DNA from: Hygrophila difformis
Lineage: Eukaryota; Streptophyta; Magnoliopsida; Lamiales; Acanthaceae
Assembly: GCA_030278955.1 (NCBI GenBank)
Contig: JAOANR010000003.1
Coordinates: forward strand, 51,804,902 to 51,868,901
Length of the DNA: 64,000 bases
Reading direction: 5' to 3'
The notes under the pieces are model-generated. The model saw only the letters and a list, made by a program, of their open reading frames with translations. It did not search any database and was not told the DNA's origin. The translations under genes were made by a program, and so were the position numbers. Positions 21,190 through 31,370 of the stretch are shown here, in pieces (the stretch's first letter is position 1; each line of letters starts with the position of its first letter).

Positions 21190-21745
21190 ATTTCAGAACC
21201 CAGTCGCCAGACCCACCTGTCGCGAGACCACGTCTCGCGACACACTTTCGAGACTCGCGACTGGGGATCAAACACTTAAAAAAAATTTCAAAACCCAGTC
21301 GCCAGACCCACCTGTCGCGAGACCAAGTCTCGCGACACACTTTCGAGACTCGCGACTGGGGATCAAATACTTTGAAAAATTTTCAGAAAAGCCTCGTGTC
21401 GCCAGACCCCTGTCGCGAGATCACGTCTCGCGACACAATTCTTGTTTAGCGACACGAAGCCCAAGCCTTGAAAAATTCTAAAACTCCACCTGTCACGAGC
21501 CTAGGTTCGCGACACAATTTATGGTCTCACGACTGGGTCCTCATCTCTTTTAATTTCCAAAAATTCTGACTTCCAACCCCCATGTCGCCAGACCCGTGTC
21601 GCGAGACCACATCTCGCGACACAATTTTTGTCTAGCGACACGGAAACCCTAAATTTCTAAAAATCCAATTTCTTTTATTTCCCACCTCTCATGTCGTGAT
21701 CCTCCCGTCGTGCACGGTTCACGACGCAATTTCTGTCTCATGACA
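21190..21745. repeat. Nested-palindrome array downstream of the TATA box, six units
   Basis: Six units of about 50-70 bp each have an outer pair and an inner pair of inverted arms. The inner pair is TGTCGCGAGA with TCTCGCGACA. The outer pair changes together: AGTCGC/GCGACT (units 1-2), GTGTCGC/GCGACAC (units 3 and 5), CATGTCGTGA/TCATGACATG (unit 6, one mismatch). Unit 4 is decayed. Confidence 0.8.
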
Positions 21746-24276
21746 TGTATGGCACTCTCTTGCCAAATTTTTATTCTCCATCTCTTCACATTAATTAATT
21801 GAACCTTTATATTAATATTTTGAGATGGAAATCCAGTGATCTCAACCCATGATAAATTTGATGTAAAGAATTTTGTTCAATTCCCATTAAAAGATTTTTC
21901 TACAAAATTAAACTCTAATGATCTAAGTATATATTCCGGACTGTAATTAATTAATTATGGAATGAGTGATTATTTAGACCATAAAGAGTAATTATGGATT
22001 AATTTCCATACCCTTGCATGAGAAATCAATGTCTCTCATACAAGATGACACAAAAATATTTTCTTTTATTTATTTTGTCTTTACCTGTGTTGTGTGAAAT
22101 GAATAGTGAAAAATATCATAGAATAATGTTGGTGAACGGTCCCTTTACCGGGAAATGAAGTAGCCCGTAGTCTGTGTATTAGTTACTATTTATTATTTTG
22201 CATGGTTTGGATAGTGACCGACGAGGTCAGGCGAACGGTCCCTTTACCGGGAAATGAAGTAGCCACTCAGTCAGTCCCTGTCTGAATACAGTTTTATTTT
22301 CTTATTTTATTTTCAAACCCAAATCTCAAGTTGTGCTAACACTAGTTGACAGAGGTCAATGTCATCTGGTAATTAAGACAGTAAGAGAGCATGTAGGTTT
22401 TCATCCCAATTCACAGACAGTGAGTGGTCTGAATGACAGCGACCACTGTCATTTTGATCAGTTTACTGTCTAAAATCATCCCACCTGGAATAATCAGGAC
22501 CTGGATAGCAGATGTTTGCAGTCCGGATTATCCTGATTATTTTTTACATCTTTTTAGCCAAATAAATTCTTCTCATCTCCAGCTATTTCCATCTCTGTGT
22601 TTCACATTCTGTCTAAACCCACTTTATATTTTGGGTTAATTTAATTTTACACTTCTCAAATAAAATTATGCATGATACTATTATGTAAATATTGTGGTCA
22701 TAAATATTTTGGGATCCTTCCCTTGGACATAGAAGTCTTGATTTTTAATCAGATGTCTCATGATAAATTTCCAACAAAAATTCATTTATAAAATCCGGAT
22801 CTAAATAAGGGATAAATTCCTCAGTTATGACTAATTCATGTTCTACCGGGGGTTAATTTTGGGAAATTAGAAGCAGAGTCAGCGATTATGTCTCATCTAG
22901 ACTGAAAGGGTCTGTGTTCTTATTGAGAGTCTAGTACTTGTTTAGGGAATGATTTTCAAAATAAATTATTTTCCAAAATTGTTGTATATTGGAAATTTTA
23001 TATTAAATATTGCACTGAATCAGAGTCCACTTGGAATCAGATAAGGTGTGATAGATAATACTAGAAGAACAACATGTGGGCCTTGGTTATTTTCTAAGAT
23101 AGGGTTGAGTATTCTTTCAACTACTATCCTCTTCTGCCAAAGCCTATTTTTGAGTCCTGAGTGAGTGCATCCGGAACGAACTAATTTATTAGTTCGTTTC
23201 ATTAGTTTGTATCTCATAACCACCCGGAAGGAAGTGAACACTGCGAGCGGTTCACCGAGATCTGGGAATTCTTGATCCACATCCAGTCATTCAGACTAGG
23301 GGCTTTCATTTACTACCAGTACGAAGCTTTTGAAATTTCCGAGTGATAGGATTTTAAAATGCTTTCTTTACTACTTTCTTTTAATCAATTTCGTAGAGGT
23401 CACTCGGATGTGTCACTAGATCTTCTAACTGCTACTAGGACTGAGAGTTAAGGGATAGTTCAGGGTTTGATTAGAATCTTTGGGTGTGACCGGGGGAATG
23501 ATGGGAGTACTTGGCATCTCAATAAATGATTTGTCAAGTGTTGCTTGTCCACCACGGATGAATAATATGTCTTAGCAGGGCCATGCGAGGACAGTTATGA
23601 GTCTGTGGTATCTTAGATTTTGATTTCTTAAGAATATGTAAATTCTAACTGTAAGTACCTGTCTTAAAGGGAACATAGTACAGAAAGCATGAGAGTTAGC
23701 TAACTGAAGGATTATCCCAAACAAAGATCTGTGTATTAAAATGGAAGTTTAACTGTGTTTCATCTGAATCTTGTCCAATTTTTATTATTTTCTTCCTGTC
23801 CCTTCTGTCTCATTTTAAATCTGCTTTCTTAGAATAATTTTAATCGCTTTCTTAGAATAATTTTATTGCTTTCTTATATTAAATTTAATTCGCTTTCTAG
23901 AGCAATTTTATCTGCTTTATTTCATTGCTTTCATAGCTTAGAATTAAATTATGTCAAGTAGATGGTAGTTTAAACACAAACTTGAATCGAGTAACCGAGT
24001 GGAAAATCTTATAAAATGACGTGGGCCCTGCTTCTATCGCACATCCTCCAGTGAATGATCCGGTACTTACTATAAATACAACAATTTTTGACTCCGTGCG
24101 CTTTCGGGGGCACAGTTTCTTAACACGAGTAAATAAAAACGTGACAACCTATAAATATATCCCTAATCCCAACTCCGCCTTCATAAAGTGATTTCATTAA
24201 ATAAAATCTAAACCGGGATAAACTCTTATTTTATTTTCTCAAAAATACTCGTGTGGCAAAATTGTCAAAAGTTTCA

Positions 24277-24295
24277 TGGCGTCGTTGCCGGGGGA
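24277..24295 (+). promoter_or_regulatory. Primer-binding site of Athila element 1, mutated
   Basis: TGGCGTCGTTGCCGGGGGA corresponds to the Asp-tRNA-type site TGGCGCCGTTGCCGGGGA of elements 2 and 3, with one C-to-T change and one extra G. Confidence 0.85.
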
Positions 24296-24394
24296 GGATG
24301 CAGCGTCGTTTATTAAGAGAATTACACTCCTGATTACTCATAGTTAGTTTGGTGTATTTATTTCAGAACGGAGAAGTACCCTCAAATTAATTAA

Positions 24395-24860
24395 ACATTT
24401 AGAGTACTAAGACTCTAAATGTGAGGATGTTGATTTGAGGGGAAAACCTAACCAATTGGGTATTCTTTCTTGCAGGAATCATGGAGCCACCAAAAAGAAA
24501 ATAACAGCTTCAAACGGGACAAGCCACGGCCACCATCTCCACTTGCCGTCACCCCTGTCCCCGTTTCCATCATCTTCACCACCACCGGACAAGCCACTGC
24601 CACCATCTCACTCACCGTCGCCCCTGTCCAACTAAGCATCAAAACAGGTTCCCGGTTGGATTAGTTCTGTAATTGACCGAAGATTATATCCGGAATTTAA
24701 AGAAACTTAAGATCCGGAATAATTTTCACAAGCACGGAATTAATTCAACCTAAATTCTTGCATGTCAGAATAATTTTATCATTATTTATATTACTATATA
24801 TATATATAAAACCTTCTTGTGCATATTATATTAAATAATTCGGGTATGTATCAATTAACT
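24395..24860 (+). repeat. Hairpin / splice module, copy 1
   Basis: An 11-bp perfect stem (ACATTTAGAGT with ACTCTAAATGT) leads into GAGGATGTTGAT, which is the sequence at the 3' end of the element just before and across the LTR start. After about 40 bases comes a pyrimidine-rich 3' splice site (TTTCTTGCAG at about 24466-24475) and a short frame starting MEPPKRK. A C-rich insertion (24515-24635) separates this from a conserved tail, GGTTCCCGGTTGGATTAG ... ATCCGGAATAAT. Confidence 0.7.
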
Positions 24861-25380
24861 CACATTTAGAGTACTAAGACTCTAAATGTGAGGATGTTGA
24901 TATTTTTTGAGAAAATTCGATAACTTATTCGGTGTTTGCTTTGCAGGAATTTGTGGAACTACCAAATAGAAAATTAAAGCTTCAAAAAGGTTCCCGATTG
25001 GATTGATTCTGTGATTAATTGAAAGTATTCTTGGAATTTAAAGCAATTTAAAATCCGGAATAACTTTTATAAGCAGAATTAATCCAACCTAATTTATGCA
25101 AGTAGATTAAATTTTATTTGTGTTTAGAAAATCCAAGAAAATGTGGTCGAACAATTTTGATGAAAATGAGAATTTTTCTAAGTATTGGGTATCGAACAAT
25201 CGCTTTGTTCGATGAACCAAACGATCACACATAGCCAAAATCGTCGAACACATAAGTGGTTTGACGAAAAGGCTATCGGAATTATGTTCCTAGCTTTTGT
25301 GTAAATATTGTTCCCCTCCCTCCCTCCTCTTTTATCTTATTTTGATTTCAATAATTTGTTTAAGTAGGAATTGACTAACT
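24861..25380 (+). repeat. Hairpin / splice module, copy 2
   Basis: A 12-bp perfect stem (CACATTTAGAGT with ACTCTAAATGTG, 24861-24890), the AGGATGTTGA block, a pyrimidine-rich splice acceptor (GCTTTGCAG at about 24946), a decayed VELPNRK-like reading and the tail GGTTCCCGATTGGATTGA ... ATCCGGAATAAC. After 25130 it has extra sequence not seen in copy 1. Confidence 0.7.
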
Positions 25381-26882
25381 CACATTTCGAGCAAGGCTCA
25401 AAATGTGAGGATGTTGATTCTTCACTTAAATATTTCTAAAAAAATGTTTTATTTTTATTTTGTTTATTTTTATTATTTTATACCCAGCACAAAGCATGTA
25501 TAAATTTGTCAAAGGAATTCGCATATAAGATTTTGGTTGATGATTAAATTTTCAAACTTTTAAATTGGGATAATATAATTGAAGACATGCATGATATGAA
25601 TTTTTTAGGTTTTAAGCTATAAAAATTTAATGATATCATCATCTTGTTCGGTCATGAGTCCTCATGTTGAGAATTTAATTGAATAGATTGTAAGGATTTT
25701 TCAAAGATTAAATTTAAGAATATTGTATGACATGAACCAACCATTACATGTGAGATTTGAACCATGAGTCACTTTTACTCATTTCTTTTATTTGATGTGT
25801 GAAAATTATTTTAATTAAAGGAAACTAGAACTTGCGATTGGGACCGATTCAAGACCATGCCATATTCCAAAAATCGAGCATATGATCGAGGCACATAGAA
25901 AACCAAATTTTTGGCATTCTTTTGAAATCCAAACCCAAAAATATTTTCCCTTTAGGATTAACCACTTTGAGCCTTAAGCCTAATTTTTCTTTGAAGCCCT
26001 CTATATTTTTCCAAGCCTTCTAAAAAGACCAAATATATCAAATCCAAGTGTGCAAAAATGAATTTGATCAAGGCATTATAATATACGATCATCAATTCAT
26101 CAATCGGTATTCAAAAATCCGATCAAAAAAAAAACAGAGAGAGAAAAGAAAGAAAGATGTTGATCTCATTTCAACAAAAATAAATTGCAAATGACGAAGC
26201 AATTAGACATAGTCTAATGTCATGCAAGAAGAAAAGAAAAGCTAAAGAAAGAAAAAAAAAAATAAATAATAAAAAAAATAAGAAAAAAATAATGATGATC
26301 ATAAATTTTAAATAAAAATATGCCAAGTTAAGATAAAATAAATTCTTGCCACTTTTTAGCCCAATAATTCTCATTCTTACCAAATGTTACAACCGTATGC
26401 CCCGTTATAACCCTTGAATAAGACCTCATGATCTCGATTTAAAGAATGAGCCGGTGGCGAGTTTATCCAATTGCAAGCTTATGGGATAATTTAATTAAAT
26501 TTGATTATGAGCGTTCATGATGAAACCCAAATTTTGAGAGTGAGTGGAATTTCCGATTATACTATATGTGAGGCCTCATTTCTAATTTATATTCATGTCA
26601 TGCTTTAATTCTATAATTAAATCAATGATTATTTTTAAACATGATATTCATGAAGAATTATCAATAATGACTGATTTGTAGGCCTGATTAAGTGAGAAAT
26701 ATCATTTCATTAAACACTGCAATCAAGAGAATTTAATACTTGTAGTTTTTGATTGTCTTATCCCAATCTAAAAAGAATGAAATTTTTGAAGCCACGAAAA
26801 TAGATTGAATATGCAGCGTCTATGCTCTTAGGAGCACTGACTCTGACTGCTCGGGGACGATCAGTATTAAATGTGAGGATGT
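25381..26882 (+). other. Third hairpin module and 3' untranslated region of Athila element 1
   Basis: It opens with hairpin copy 3 (25381-25404): CACATTTCGAGC pairs with GCTCAAAATGTG except for one C-A mismatch, then AGGATGTTGATT. The inner stem differs from copies 1-2 but still pairs. No splice acceptor was seen after it. The following 1.4 kb is AT-rich and non-coding, and matches 35960-37300 in reverse orientation. It ends AAATGTGAGGATGT, the polypurine-like tract next to the 3' LTR. Confidence 0.75.
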
Positions 26883-28978
26883 TGATAATGGCCAAAATTG
26901 ACCATTATTTTCAATCTATTTTCGTGTCTAAACATGCGCATTTGATCGCATTCCGGTCTTATTTAAATAAGAAAGCAGTAGAATTTGACAGATATGTGCA
27001 AGTTATATAAATAATAAGCAGGTATTGAAAAATACAAAAATATTGCTATTTTATTAAATTTGTGTTAAAAATCCAAAAACATGATAAAAATATTAAAAAT
27101 CACACATTTGATAATTATGGTTTGTAGTGTCTGTTCGGTGGAACATGAGTCCATTAAACGGAACACAAGCAAAATAATCAAATGGAGTAAATATCCTTAT
27201 TTATATTATTTTATATTTTGATGTACATATTTATATTTTTACTTTTATTTTTATTTTTATTTTTATATCTATTTTTATTTCCTTCTTAATTTAATAATTA
27301 ATTGGTCCACTAATCACTAATCAATTTTAACTAAATGCAGGTGATCTGGCCCAAGAAAATTAATAGTCCTGCTCCCATTTAAATTGATCCAATTCCTCAA
27401 GCCCATTACACACATCTCCACTCAGGCCCATACCACTTCAAGCCCAATCCATTCACCCCATCCCAAACCCTAACCCTAACCCTAACCCTGCCTTCCGGCG
27501 CCGCCACCACCGCCGGGGACCTTTTCCGGCCATCCCTCCGGCGATGCCTCACAGCCACCTCCATCCCATTTCAACCTCCACCACCAACACCGCCCCATCT
27601 CAGCTCTCCCGTCGCCACCGCACCTCCACCACTGTCCGTCGCCCCCGCAACCACCATCTCCGGCCGGCCATCCGAACACCCACAGCCCCACCACCAGCTT
27701 CTGCGGCCACCACCTCAAACCAGCGCTGCCACCTCCATTCCCGTCTCCAACCATCCGCCTTTCCAAATCCGGCCACAACCCCCTCCGATGGCTCACCTCC
27801 GTCCACGCACCCAACGCCGACAGCCCCCCAACTCCACCACCATCATCCTCCGGCGAAATCCGCCACCATCTCGTCCATCATCAACACAAGCAGGCAGAAT
27901 CCTCAACTCCAACAGCCCGCCGCCGGCCACCACCTTCAAGCCACGGCCATCGCCATCCCAGATCTGTCCGCGCCACCAGCCTCCATCTCCGACATCCATT
28001 CTGGCATCGCCATCACCACCACACCCATCCACTTCCTGCAATTCCGATTTCCAGCGAGCTCCAGCCCTCTGCCCTCATCGTCGTCGCACTCCGGCGGCAC
28101 CACCATCGACTCCGGGGGCCTCATCTCGCCGGCCACCACCTCCTCCTCCTTCTTATTCCATCCAGCCCTCAACAGCCCAACAAGAAAAATGGGGGAAGGA
28201 AGAAAGAACAAAGAAGAACTTGTCGAGAGAGAGAAAAGAAAATAAGAGAGGAAAGAGAAGAGGGAGGAAAGAGGAAAGAGAGATAAAATTTATCCGGACC
28301 TCGGGACCCCAGTCGCTAGACTGTGCCTCGCGACTGGAAAAAAATGGCTAGCGACTGTGAGAGAGGTCTCGCGACACATGGCTAGGGACAGACCAAAAAT
28401 GAGTCTCGCAACAGATGTCTCGCGCCACAGAGCTCTCACGCCACAGACTTTCAGGACATGGGACAAGTCACGTGAGGTGCCCCATCCCACTCAAATTTTG
28501 AATTCCCCATGTGCTTAATGAATGAGGGAGTCCTGGACCTCAGCTCCCCCAGTGCAATAATTTTCGTCTTTTCTTCCGGACCTCCAGCTCCCGGCCCTTT
28601 AGATCGCAGACCTCAAAATTAAAAATGCAATTATGTGTTGTGTCGCTAGCTAGATTTGTTTCACGACACAACATTTTGCTTAGCGACACATGGGCCTTAA
28701 ATAGGCCTAGGGCTTAATTCCACTCATCTTAAATATATCCTCCCACCCCTTGAACAGTAGCTTCAGACCCATTTTTTTTAGTTTTCTTACTGTGTTGTTC
28801 TTGGAGGCACCCAAGGTGCTCTCCAAAATTTATTAATCTATTGTAGCTGGCATAATGCCCATGTAATTTTTATTTTCAGTTTTAGTTCCTTAGCTTAGGC
28901 AATAAATGGGTTTATAGTATTATAGCCATTATTTTATATTATTTCCAGTTTTTAGTGTAATTTTAGGTTTAAATCACC
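26883..28978 (+). repeat. 3' LTR of Athila element 1, truncated
   Basis: Matches 18516-20613 of the 5' LTR, including the C-rich segment (27341-28295) and the first palindrome array (28305-28695). It stops at AAATCACC (28978), where gag sequence of element 3 begins in the opposite orientation. The remaining 3.6 kb of LTR is absent. The TATA region has lost three bases compared with the 5' LTR. Confidence 0.85.
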
Positions 28979-31214
28979 CTGGTCGAATTTCCTTTTTCCT
29001 GAAATCATTTCTTTAAGAAATTTAGCATAGACGGGCATTTCTGAAATCATTGTGACCAAGGGAATAGTGATCTCAACAGCTTTCAATCTTTCCAGAAATT
29101 TCTTGAATTTAAGATCCTGTTCCTTATTTTTAAGACGTGCAGGGTATGGCACCCGTGGCATATACTTATTATCATCTAAATGTTTTGGCGGTGAAGGGTC
29201 AGAAATTGTACCTTCACCTTTACCATTTCTAGCCTTGTCTCCTGCAGCTTCAGTCTGCAAATTGGCTGTTTCTATTTCTGCATCATCTGCTTCTTCATCA
29301 GCAGCATTGTCCTTCCCAGATTCATTTCCTTTTTCCATATAATCATTTCCTTTGGGCCCAGCCAATGTTTTTTCAGATTTCAAAGTGATTGCCTTGCACT
29401 GTGGGTTTTTCTCTGCTGCGCTCGGCAATGCTCCTTTGTCCCGTTTTTGCATTTCACTAGCCATTTGAGTTACTTGGGTCTCCACATTTCTGATGGAGGC
29501 CTGCAACTGTGTATTAATCTCCTTCTGACTTGTGATGAAATCAGTCATCAGATTTTCCAGCCTTGATGGAGGCTTTTGGTTCTGATTCTGATTCTGGTTC
29601 CACTGGCCCTGATTAGGTATGAACTGTGGCTGGGGTTGGAAGTTCTGGAAGTTTTGGCTAGGCTGCTGGAAATTTGTGTGGGGTCTTTGTTGGATTTGAG
29701 GCTGAAAGTTCTGGTTTTGGAAATTTTGTCCTCTGTTCTGATTAAATCCTTGATTCTGCTGAGGGTTGAACTGTTGTGGCTTTTCAGAAGGTGGGAGTTG
29801 AGGGCATTGTTGTTGGAATATGACAAATTCGGGTGTCTGTTTGGCAAAGCTCCTGCAAAATTACAGCTTTCGGATACGACTTGTTCACATGTGTCAGTTG
29901 CATGAGCACCCTGGCATAGTCCACAAATCATATCTGTTTGTTGTCCTTGAGCAGAGCTGCCGGCTCCTTGATTTACAGACAATGCCGCCACTTGCTCTTG
30001 CAGCTTCTCAATATCTGTCTTCTCCGCTGTACCTACAGCACAAAGTCCACGGGGAGGGGCATCATTAGTGCTCTCATCATTCAATCCGGACCTATTCACA
30101 CTCATTGTTTCAATTTTGGCCCATGCTTGATCCATGGGCATGTGCAACAGGTGTTGTTCTCCTGCAGCATCTAACATATGCTTCCATGCGTGTGTCAGTC
30201 CATTGTAAAACTTTCTTAACTGTTCCCATCCCTGAAAACCGTGCTGAGGACATTTCCTCAACAGATTCATAAACATCTCCTTTGCATCATACAACGATTC
30301 TTCAGGCCTCATCTTGAACTCAGAGATCTTCGACCTTCCTTCATCCACCTTCCATTCTGGGAAGTATTTCACCAAGAAATTCCTTACAATATCCTCCCAT
30401 GTGCTCCTTTGGTTTACTGGCAATGACTTATACCAGGTTTTTGCTCCACTACACAATGAGAACGGGAACAACATCATCCTAATGGTGTTCTGAGAAACGC
30501 CCTGATTCTTGATCGTGTTGCAGAGTTCCAAGAATGTCGCCAAGTGATCATGCGGATCTTCATGATTGGCCCCTGCAAAATGGCTATTCTGCACCAGGTT
30601 GATCAAAGCAGGCTTGAGTTCGAAGTTCCTAGCCATAATTGGTGCTCTGCCTGGCACGTTCAAGTATGGTTCTATGATAGGTTGCATGTAATCAACAGTA
30701 GCAGGCTGCTGATTGTTTCCTGGGCCTCCTTGATATTGTCCCTGATACGGTCCTTGGTATTGGTCATGTGGGTTGAAGTTCTGGTTGGGATAGAAATTTC
30801 TCGGATCATTGTGATCTTGCGGGTTTGGATTATACTGGTTTGGATTGAACTGGTTGGGATTCTGATACTGGTGATTCTGAAAGTTAGGGTCATTTTGGAA
30901 ATTTTGGTTATTGGGGTTGTTTTGGGGATTTGGTGGAGGCACTTTGAAGGGTTGTTGCTCGAGATTTGGTGGGTTTCCTCCTCCCTGGATGATCTGAGGA
31001 GAGGGATCCTCCAAGTTCTCGTCATCAACGTCTTTTGGGTCCTCTTGGATATTTTGGAGTGGTGGGTTAGGTGGTATGTTTGGGGGAATGCCTTGGAGAG
31101 AGTAGTGCTTGCCTTTCCCGTTCTTTCCTTAGCTTCTGTCCTCAGACGACGAGCTGTTTTCTCGATTTCTGCATTGAACGGGATTTCGGCTGGGGTCTCC
31201 TTTCTCTTTTGCAT
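28979..31214 (-). pseudogene. gag: Athila element 3 Gag, broken
   Basis: Nearly identical to the Gag at 44111-46450. From ATG at 31214 (MQKRKETPAEIPF) the frame is lost at a 38-bp deletion near 31095, which lies between CTTGG direct repeats still visible in element 2. The central capsid-like domain then reads cleanly from 31014 (EPYLNVPGRAPIMARNFELKPALINLVQ ... KTWYKSLPVNQRSTWEDIVRNFLVKYFP). A one-base change near 29780 shifts the frame again within the Q/N-rich part, and the C-terminal part runs from 29548 to the junction. It stops at the position equivalent to 44170 of element 2, where the inverted LTR of element 1 begins. No pol follows. Confidence 0.88.
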
Positions 31215-31352
31215 AGAACAACGGTCTCAGCTATGACAGTACCTGCATATTCCCCAGGTTAGAATTGGTTCGATCGTGTATACATAGTTATAGATATAAG
31301 CTAACTATGAGCAATCAGGAATGTAATTCTCTAATAAAACGGCTCTGCATCC

Positions 31353-31370
31353 TCCCCGGCAACGGCGCCA
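31353..31370 (-). promoter_or_regulatory. Primer-binding site of Athila element 3 (Asp-tRNA type)
   Basis: Minus-strand TGGCGCCGTTGCCGGGGA abuts the LTR end at 31371. This sequence is the usual Athila/Tat primer site, complementary to Asp-tRNA. Its presence to the left of this LTR shows that the LTR also serves as a 5' LTR. Confidence 0.9.

Larger units (their letters stand above)
18516..24276 (+). repeat. 5' LTR of Athila element 1 (5761 bp)
   Basis: Starts TGATAATGGCC and ends AAAAGTTTCA, directly before the Asp-tRNA-type primer-binding site. In order it holds a 150-bp start shared with the other Athila LTRs, a C-rich captured-looking segment (18970-19930), a palindromic-word array upstream of the TATA box, a TATA box at 20361-20370, a second array (21190-21745), two copies of the ACCGGGAAATGAAGTAGCC motif (22135-22163 and 22231-22262) and a U5-like end. 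Confidence 0.85.
18516..28978 (+). mobile_element. Athila element 1, non-autonomous (no gag-pol), 3' LTR truncated
   Basis: The order is a 5761-bp 5' LTR (18516-24276), a primer-binding site, a short leader, hairpin/splice modules, a 3' untranslated region, and a 3' LTR that begins at 26883 and stops at 28978. The interior is only 2.6 kb and lacks gag and pol. The leader jumps to the module region at about 24340-24390. Homology of the LTR ends, modules and 3' region to the minus-strand elements at 28979-51207 shows it belongs to the same Athila group. The LTR differs by a captured 1-kb C-rich segment and a different palindromic word. It would need proteins from an autonomous relative. Confidence 0.85.

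Noticed and set aside
24435..24664. Two 64-66-residue proline/threonine-rich ORFs in the first hairpin module.
   Set aside because: They come from a C-rich insertion absent from the other modules and show no conserved frame.
30544..31236. A 230-residue leucine/isoleucine/valine-rich ORF on the plus strand (also 45737-46306).
   Set aside because: It is the antisense shadow of the Asn/Gln-rich part of Gag. Its membrane-like appearance comes from the complement of N/Q codons.
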